A stretch of 64,000 nt of DNA from Plotosus lineatus (lineage: Eukaryota; Chordata; Actinopteri; Siluriformes; Plotosidae), in NCBI GenBank assembly GCA_024760905.1, contig CM045729.1, positions 75,636,050-75,700,049 on the forward strand, in the 5' to 3' direction. A model generated the notes under the pieces. That model made no database searches. It was not told the origin of the DNA and worked only from the letters and a program-made list of their open reading frames with translations. Positions 57,431 through 64,000 of this stretch are shown here, one piece after another. The number at the start of each line of letters is the position of its first letter. Positions within the stretch are counted from its first letter, which is position 1. A program made the translations under genes and the position numbers.

Positions 57431-57827
57431 TGTTCAGTTCAGGGAAGAGAAACAGTTTCGATAGCATTAAAATTGACCTTGAATGATGACCCTGTGCAGC
57501 TAGCAGCGGGTCGGATTAGCATGTTTGCTCTCTGGCCTTGGCTATAAATAGTCATTGACTGACTAGTACTGTTCTTAGACTGTGTGCTTTGCTGCAAGAA
57601 ATGAGAGCAGTACCTTCCTGAGTGTAATGGATTAGGCCAGGTTTACCCTTAAAAGTAGTTCAATTATCAATAAAGCACATTTTGTTTTTGGAACACCAAT
57701 TGGACATCCAGCAGTTCAGTGACCATAGCTTGCTGTAAGCTACATCACTACACCGTATTGGGATGGGGCCAGAGCATATAACACCATCAGACATTGACTT
57801 TGCTAATTTTCAAACCTCTATAAAGTT
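57431..57827. other. unassigned interval
   Basis: Possibly more of the L2-like element's 5' region. No clear coding or repeat. Confidence 0.4.
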
Positions 57828-57832
57828 ACTCT

Positions 57833-58164
57833 TGTTATGGTCTGTGCTGGCTGATGGCATTAACTCTCTCTTCATTCATTGCAGTTGTTGACGAGGGGCG
57901 TGGCTGTTGCCTGTAGGGGAGGTCCAGAGAGCGCACCTGTTTCCTCTCAGCAATCAGCGAGCTATAAATGGGAGCAGCACACTTCCCTCCAATGTCAGAA
58001 GATTGTCCTTCTCAGCAATTCTATTTCCCTGCTATCTCTCTGACTCCTGGTTTCCTGCTTCGTGCTCAACCAGTTTCCCTCGATTAAATTTCCAGTGATT
58101 TAGATTTTCATCTTACATGATCTCCTGCATCTTTGGGTCTGACACATATGCTCCAGGCACAACA
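57833..58164 (+). repeat. solo LTR of the chromovirus family at the window start
   Basis: 332 bp starting TGTTATGGTCTGTGCTGGCT and ending GGCACAACA. It shares with 1181-1541 the blocks GAGGGGCGTGGC, AGCTATAAATGGGAGC (TATA box) and GTCAGAAGATTG. A perfect 5-bp duplication ACTCT flanks it (57828-57832, 58165-58169), as expected for Ty3/gypsy. No internal sequence is present, so it arose by LTR-LTR recombination. Confidence 0.92.
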
Positions 58165-58169
58165 ACTCT

Positions 58170-58830
58170 TAATAATCTCTGACTGACAGATATCATTATC
58201 TCCAGATGTATAACTATCTTAGAGAATGTGCGCTCTCCTAAGAACCTAAGAACCGAACCTGCTATGTCTGGCACTCTGGGTCCTGGGATAAACCTAACCA
58301 TTGCTGCCGGTGCCTCTAAGGGACTAACTAATTTCATGTGCCTTAAACTAGAGCACCAGAGCTCTTTGAGATTTCTCAATGGGTGTCTTACTATGGAGAA
58401 CAAACCTTTTGGACACATGATGCACAGATGAGTGGTGCTCCTGTGGGCGAGGGTTAGCTTTAGCTTTGGCTTTGCGAGCAAGGCCCTGCTGCAAGGGCTT
58501 TGATATCGGAGGAGGGGGTTACTATCTCCGCCAAAGGCACCCAGACGTCCTGCTGCACAAACAACACTGCTCTCACTAGTCCTCTCTAAAGTCTGGTGTA
58601 CACTTCTTACACTACAATCTTCTTTGTCGGAGAGCTAACCAGTACAGACGCTCCCTGATTTAGGTTTATCCGTTTTACGTTTTTTCAATTTTAATTTTTT
58701 TTTATCAAAAAAAGGCAAATTTTGAGTTTAGACGTACCTACGTAGTACACTGATGTAATGATGCTGCATTCATTGTTTACAAATGACAGACTGAGTGTGT
58801 GTGTGTGTGTATATACGTGAGTGTGTGTAC
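58170..58830. other. unclassified repeat-like interval
   Basis: A minus-strand frame (58113-58481) matches no family I know. At 58647 a Tigger-like left terminus TA/CAGACGCTCCCTGATTTA is visible without a partner. Confidence 0.35.
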
Positions 58831-58832
58831 GT

Positions 58833-58998
58833 CTTCCTTTCGGCTTTTTCCCTTTCTCAGGAGTCACCACAGCGAATCATCTGATTCACACATTTGATTT
58901 GGCATAGGTTTTTACGTCAAATGCCCTTCCTGTCATGGTTCTTTTACATGCCTCACACCATAGACAGTGAGAGACATGGCCCGCCTTTGATAACTCTA
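58833..58998 (-). mobile_element. SINE type A fragment with internal deletion
   Basis: Minus strand: RTE-like tail (complement of CTTCCTTTCGGCTTTTTCCC), leader-like block, then a jump to TGGTTCTTTTACATGCCTCA in the body. The head is missing. Confidence 0.8.
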
Positions 58999-59418
58999 GC
59001 TTATACTTATAGAGTTTAGCCTTTGATAACTCTAGCTTATAGAGTTAAACTCTAACTTTGATAAACTGGGGCTCTTTGTAGACTCAGGCTCATCATGTAA
59101 GGCTCCAAATAGCTGAGGGGGCACAGGCTTTGAGGACATTTACATTATATTTACAGCATTTTTCAGATGCTCTTATCCAGAGTGACTTACAGAAGTGCTT
59201 TAAAGTCTCTATCAGTGAATATATTCTTGTAGTCGTTTGTTCGAACACTGACCAAGAATAGAGGTTTTGCAGTCATGTGACCGCCGAGTAGCTGCCGCCA
59301 TATTGGGGTGAAAACAAACGTGGACTTACTTTGGAGGTGCCTGTTTTTAGCGTGCTCGATGGTTTGTTTGTTAACTGCATGGATGAAGCAACAGACAGGA
59401 TACCTGGTTTAACAGACC
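58999..59418. other. short fish repeat and unassigned sequence
   Basis: About 59139-59200 matches the common teleost segment ending CAGATGCTCTTATCCAGAGT GACTTACA. A local duplication of TTTGATAACTCTAGCTTATA lies at 58987-59042. The rest is unassigned. Confidence 0.5.
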
Positions 59419-60225
59419 CAGATGTAACATACGCATCCCAGATTTAATTGTAACAGTGTTTAATTCGTGTTAGAACACACACAACAAAACATGCCGTTTT
59501 CCACTTTACTTCTTTAATCCCATAATGCATTTCAGAACCGGAATGTACCAAGTTCCGGGGGGGGGGGTTATCATTAACAATGAATGCTACACCAGTTCAG
59601 TTCATTTTCTGTAACCGCTTCATCCTAATTCGGGTCGCGGGGAGGCTGGTGCCCATCCCAGCCAACTCAGGGCGAAGGCAGAGTACACCCTGGACAGCTC
59701 GCCAGGCCATCACAGGGCAGAAACACACTGACAGCTTTGCAGCCTACTCTTGTTGAAAGTCAGCAATGGTTCTTTTACATGCCTCACATGCATCATAGAC
59801 AGTGAGAGACATGGCCGGCCTTTGATAACCCAGTTAGCTGCACTGGGGGGGGGGGGGGGTGGCAGTGACAACCCTGTGGAGAGTGGGACTCGAACCCCCA
59901 ACCTTTGGATCAGCGATCCGGCGCCTTATACCACTAGACCACCACTGCCCCTGAATGCTACACCAGATATCTATAATTATTTGATTAATCGCACATCTGA
60001 TTATACTCACGAAAAACTGAAAAGTTTCAAAGGGCTTAGATTGTAGTAATCATTGTTAATGATTACCCCCCCCCCCCTCCCGGAACTTGGTATATCCCGG
60101 TTCTGTAATGCATTGTGGGAGTAAACAAGTGAAGTGGAAACTAAAGAACGGCATGTTTGTTGTGTGTGTTAGAACACGAATTAAAGACTGTTAAAGTTAA
60201 ATCTGGGAAGCGTATGAGTATTTTT
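59419..60225. repeat. large imperfect inverted repeat (fold-back)
   Basis: The left arm, about 59419-59586, and right arm, about 60046-60225, are reverse complements with some mismatches. Shared blocks: TTTAATTCGTGTT, AACACACACAACAAA, CATGCCGTT, CATAATGCATT / CACAATGCATT, AGAACCGG and ACCAAGTTCCGG, then a G run and ATCATTAACAATGA. A type B SINE sits in the loop. Confidence 0.8.
59596..59951 (-). mobile_element. tRNA-derived SINE, type B, full length
   Basis: Complete copy with head, body and L2-type tail. A perfect 15-bp duplication TGAATGCTACACCAG flanks it (59581-59595, 59952-59966). A G run of 15 lies in its head region. Confidence 0.92.
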
Positions 60226-60438
60226 TATCTGGATGGGTTTCGACACTTCGCGAGCATTTTATACTCAGGAAAGCCTGTAATATCATACACCAAAATATTA
60301 ATCATGGAAAAAGGAATTATGACTCAATTTTTTTTTTTAATCATTTTGCCGACATTACATATTAAGCACAAACATGTGGATCTAAATCTATGGAATATTA
60401 TAATGGTTATTATATATACTGTACATGTTATAAAAAGA
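60226..60438. other. unassigned interval
   Basis: An open frame here (FYLDGFRHFASILYSGKPV) is not recognised with confidence. Confidence 0.35.
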
Positions 60439-60956
60439 CTTGTTCTTCTTCTTCTTTTCCTTTCGGCTGTTCTCTTCAGGGGTTGCCACAGCAAATCATC
60501 CGCCTCCATCTCACCCTGTCCTCTGCATCTTCTTCTCTTACTACAACGACCTTCATGTCCTCCTTCACAACGTTCATAAAGCTCTTCTTTGGTCTTCCTC
60601 GAGGCCTTCAGCCTGGTAGTTCCAACCTCAGCATCCTACTGCCAATATACTCACTATCCCTCCTCTGTACATTTCAAACCATCTCAATCTAGCCTCTCTG
60701 ACTTTGTCTCCAAAACATCTTACATGGGCTGTCCCTCTGATGAACTCATTTCTGATCCTATCCATCCTCGTTACTCCCAGAAAGAACCTCAACATTTTCA
60801 TCTCTGCTACCTCCAGCTCAGCCTCCTGTCTTTTCCCCAGGGCCTTTCTAAACCATACAACATCGCTGGCCTCACCACCGTCTTGTGCATTTTTCCTTTC
60901 ATTCTTGATGATGCTCTCCTATCGCACATCACACCGGACACTGTTCTCCAACCATT

Positions 60957-62201
60957 CTAGCCTGCCTGCACATGCTTCTTCACCTCTTTTTCACACTCTC
61001 CATTGCTCTGGATTGTTGAGCCGAAGTACTTAAAATCCTCCACCTTCGTTATCTCTGCTCCCTGTAACATCACCGTTCCTCCTGCGTCTTTCTCATTCAC
61101 ATACATGTATTCTGATGTTCTGAGGCTAACCTTCATTCCTCTCCTTTCCAGGGCATACCTCCACCTCTCTAGATTTTCCTCCACTTGTTTTCTGCTCTCA
61201 CTACAGATCACAATGTCATCTGCAAACATCATGGTCCATGGGGAATCTTGTCTAACCTCGTCTGTCAGCCTGTCCATCACCATAGCAAACAAGAAGGGGC
61301 TGAGAGCTGACCCTTGATGCAGTCCCACCTCCACCTTGAACTCTTGTGTCACACCGACAGCACACCTCACCACTGTCTTACATCTCTCATACATGTCCTG
61401 CACCACTCTAACATACTTCTCTGCCACTCCAGACTTCCTCGTGCAATACCACAGTTCTTCTCTCGGCACCCTGTCATATGCTTTCTCCAGATCCACAAAG
61501 GCAGAATGCAGCTCCCTCTGACCTTCTCTGTACTTCTCTATTAACATCCTCAAGGCAAACACTGCATCTGTGGTGCTCTTTCTTGGCATGAAACCAAACT
61601 GTTGTTCACAAATGCTGACCTCTGCCCTTAGTCTAGCTTCCACTATTCTTTCCCATAACTTCATCGTATGGCTCATCAACTTTATACCTCTGTAGTTGCC
61701 ACAACTCTGCACGTCTCCCTTGTTCTGAAAAATGGGCACAAGCACACTTCTCCATTCCTCTGGCATCCTCTCACGCTCTAAGACCTTGTTAAATGTTCTT
61801 GTCAGAAAATCTACTGCTACCTCTCCTAGACACTTCCATACCTCCACCGGTATGTCATCAGAACCAACTGCCTTTCCATTCTTCCTTCTCTTCAATGCCC
61901 TCCTCACTTCACCCTTACTAATCTTTGCTACTTCCTGGTCCTCAACAGTCACCTCTTCTACTCTTTTTTCTCTCTCATTTTCCTCATTCATCAGCTCTTC
62001 AAAGTACTCTTTCCATCTTCCCAGCACACTTCTGTCATCAATCAATACATTTCCCTCTCTGTCCTTTATCAATCTAACTTGCTGCACGTCCTTCCCATCT
62101 CTACTTCTCTGCTGTGCCAACCTGTACAAATCATTTTCTCCCTCTTTACTTTCCAACCGAGCATACAAGTCATCAAACGCGCTCTGTTTGGCCTTTGACA
62201 C
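60957..62201 (-). pseudogene. RTE linker and reverse transcriptase, 414 codons open
   Basis: The longest reverse transcriptase frame in the window. In order: SKAKQSAFDDLYARLESKEG, KRRKNGKAVGSDDIPVEVWK, NYRGIKLMSHTMKLWE, QQFGFMPRKSTTDAVFALR, FVDLEKAYDRVPREE (motif A), GLHQGSALSPFLFAMVMD (motif B), PWTMMFADDIVICSESR (motif C) and DFKYFGSTIQSNGE. All polymerase aspartates are present. The C-terminal region (60439-60957) lies in other frames, where GHV-type residues can still be traced. Target-primed synthesis would need the endonuclease upstream, which is in separate frames. Confidence 0.92.
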
Positions 62202-62267
62202 TGCTACCTTTGCCTTACGCTGTGTCTCCCTGTACTCCTGTTTACTCTCTTCGGTTTTCTCAATGTC

Positions 62268-63288
62268 TCACTTCTTCTTAGCTAACCTCTTCCTTTGTAC
62301 ACACTCCTGCACGTCCTCATTCCACCACCAAGTCTCCTTATCTGCTTTCCTTCCAGATGACACACCAAGTATTCTCCTACCTGTCTCCCTGATCACATTA
62401 GCTGTAGTTGTCCAGTCATCTGGAAGCACTTCCTGACCACCCAAAGCCTGTTTCAACTCCTCCTTGAAGACAACCCGACACTCTTCCTTTTTCAACTTCC
62501 ACCACTTTGTCTTCTGCTCTGCCTTTGCCTTCTTCACCTTCCTCACCATCAGCATCATCCTGCACACCACCATCCTATGCTGTTTGGCAACACTCTCACC
62601 CGCTACTACTTTGCAATCACTGACTTCCTTTAAATTACATCGCCTGCACAAGATGTAGTCTACCTGTGTGCTCCTGCCTCCACTTTTATAAGTCACCCTA
62701 TGCTCCTCTCTCTTCTGGAAGAAAGTATTCACCACAGCCATTTCCATTCTTTTTGCAAAATCTACCAACATCTGTCCTTCTGCGTTCCTGTCCTGGATAC
62801 CAAACCTACCCATCACTTCCTCGTCCCCTCTGTTTCCTGCACCAACATGTCCATTGAAGTCTGCCCCAATGACCACTCTTTCACCTCTGGGGGTACTCTG
62901 CATCACTTCATCAAACTCCCTACAGAATCTTTCCTTCTCTTCTCGCTCACATCCTGTCTGTGGGGCATCAGCACTAACAAACATTGACCATCACACCTTC
63001 AATTTCTAACTTGAGACTCATCACTCTGTCTGACACTCTTTTCACTTCTAGAACATTCCTGACAAACTCCTCCTTCAAGATGACTCCGACTCCATTTCTC
63101 TTCCCATCCACACCATGATAAAACAGCTTAAACCCTGCTCCTATGCTTCTAGCCTTGTTACCTTTCCACCTGGTCTCCTGAACACACAGTATGTCCACCT
63201 TCCTCCTCTGCATCATGTCAGCCAGCTCTCTACCGTTTCCTGCCATAGTTCCAACGTTCAAAGTCCCTACTTTCAGTTCTAGACTCAT
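62268..63288 (-). pseudogene. RTE endonuclease, split in two frames
   Basis: Frame 62974-63288 holds the N-terminal part: MSLELKVGTLNVGTMAGNGR, ILCVQETRWKGNKARS and the strand ending EGVMVN. A one-base-type shift near 62980 moves to frame 62268-62984, starting SADAPQTGC (where other copies read SAYAPQ) with GADFNGHVGAGNRGDEEV, STQVDYILC and KQHRMVVCRM. The frame ends at 62268 just before the linker. Tyr of YAPQ is Asp here. Confidence 0.9.
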
Positions 63289-63598
63289 GCCTTTCCTCTT
63301 CTCTCTCTGGCAACGGACACGCCTCCCGCCTCTCCTTCTTCGACGTCTTCGACCAACAGTAGTCCAATTTCCATCAGCACCCTGTTGGTTGACAGCACTG
63401 ATGGCGGTCGTTGTTAACCCGGGCCTCGACCGATCCGGTATGTCATTCTTTCTTGTGATTCGTATAGTTTATTTGGCATTTGTTTTACGCCGGATGCCCT
63501 TCCTGACGCAACCCTCTGCATTTATCTGGGCTTGGGACCCCCGTGAGGGAGAGACACTGGTTTGTGCCCCCCCTCACGGCTGCATTGGATTTTGGATT

Positions 63599-64000
63599 TT
63601 GCAGCATGTAACATCTCTATAACAGCCAAGATTGCAGTCTCTGTGAAATGCTCTGCTTTGAAGCGAGATTTACTGGGGTCAAGGAGGTTAGTTTGCAAAT
63701 GATAGAAATACATTTGTTTAAAAACAGTGTGTTTAAGAATTTTAGAAACAAAAGAAAGAAGTGATACCAGCCTGTAGTTGCTGATGTCCGATGGATCCAG
63801 AGAGGGTTTCTTTAAGATGGGTAAAACTCTGTATCTTGTGAATGCTGTTGGTACCTGTCCAGATGACATGGAGCTATTGATGACAGTGAATTTAAATGGA
63901 AGGTCTTTCGCGATAGTCTGGAGTATTGAGGATGGAATTGGACCTATTGAGCAGGTGGTGGAATTGCATGATGAAATGACTTGCTGGATGTCTTCATTTG
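63599..64000 (-). mobile_element. L2-like LINE reverse transcriptase fragment
   Basis: On the minus strand, SGQVPTAFTRYRVLPILKKP, LDPSDISNYRLVSLLSFVSK and FKAEHFTETAILAVIEML match the start of an L2-type reverse transcriptase. It runs off the right edge of the window. Its inner end is the 5' end of the RTE copy. Confidence 0.82.

Larger units (their letters stand above)
60439..63597 (-). mobile_element. RTE-clade retrotransposon, full length, best-preserved copy
   Basis: Minus-strand copy from 5' end (complement of TGCAGCCGTGAGGGGGGGCA at about 63594) to (GAA)n-like tail at 60439. All regions are present: leader, endonuclease, linker, reverse transcriptase and C terminus. Only a handful of lesions break the frame. 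No convincing target duplication was found. Its 5' end abuts an L2-like LINE. Confidence 0.93.

Noticed and set aside
61003..62436. Plus-strand Ser/Pro-rich open frames
   Set aside because: They are antisense shadows of the minus-strand RTE coding region and recur antisense to every RTE copy.

Overview
The window looks like repeat-dense nuclear DNA of a teleost fish. The evidence is a Rex3 non-LTR element, several fish-type Tc1 elements, hAT and piggyBac-like short elements, tRNA-headed SINEs, long CA/TA/CT microsatellites, and one intron-containing immune-type gene. I cannot name the species. Almost every long open frame belongs to a transposable element; I find no operon, CRISPR array, rRNA or true tRNA gene.

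The one host gene I can support is an interferon-induced protein 44 (IFI44)-like gene on the + strand, about 15.3-25.5 kb. A phase-consistent model has a 5' noncoding exon, a short first coding exon encoding MGARSSKP (a candidate N-myristoylation start), an immunoglobulin-like exon, a 31-nt microexon, a P-loop exon, four more exons of the GTPase-like domain and a stop at 25461. An IRF/ISRE-like motif lies just upstream. Introns carry SINEs, an RTE fragment, a deleted Tc1 copy and long TA/GT tracts.

Layout. 0-1.5 kb: 3' end of a Ty3/gypsy chromovirus with its LTR; a solo LTR of the same family is at 57.8 kb with a 5-bp duplication. 1.86-3.39 kb: Rex3 copy with an inverted 5' half. 3.7-4.5 kb: a SINE and a 382-bp internally deleted RTE. 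5.4-6.7 kb: second Rex3. 7.5-9.9 kb: hAT-type element, Tc1/mariner remnant, SINE, RTE fragment. 10.3-13.2 kb: RTE copy. 15-25.5 kb: IFI44-like gene. 26-29 kb: microsatellites and a perfect 70-bp palindrome. 29.2-32 kb: RTE copy. 33-34.4 kb: broken BED-finger hAT transposase. 39.5-42.5 kb: RTE copy. 42.6-43.8 kb: Tigger-like element. 44-53 kb: SINEs, Tc1, hAT and TA-target elements, gypsy remnants. 54-57.4 kb: L2-like LINE broken by an RTE copy and a piggyBac-like MITE. 59.4-60.2 kb: fold-back repeat with a SINE in its loop. 60.4-63.6 kb: the best-preserved RTE copy, minus strand. 63.6-64 kb: another L2-like fragment.

One RTE family, at least eight copies or fragments, dominates. The most abundant SINE exists in two versions with the same tRNA head and body but different 3' tails. 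One tail (type A here) combines pieces resembling the 5' UTR and the 3' end of this RTE; the other (type B) ends in an L2-like GAAT-repeat tail. The RTE and L2-type machinery probably mobilised these SINEs. Most insertion calls rest on target-site duplications read directly from the sequence; family names come from protein motifs recalled from the literature, not from a search.
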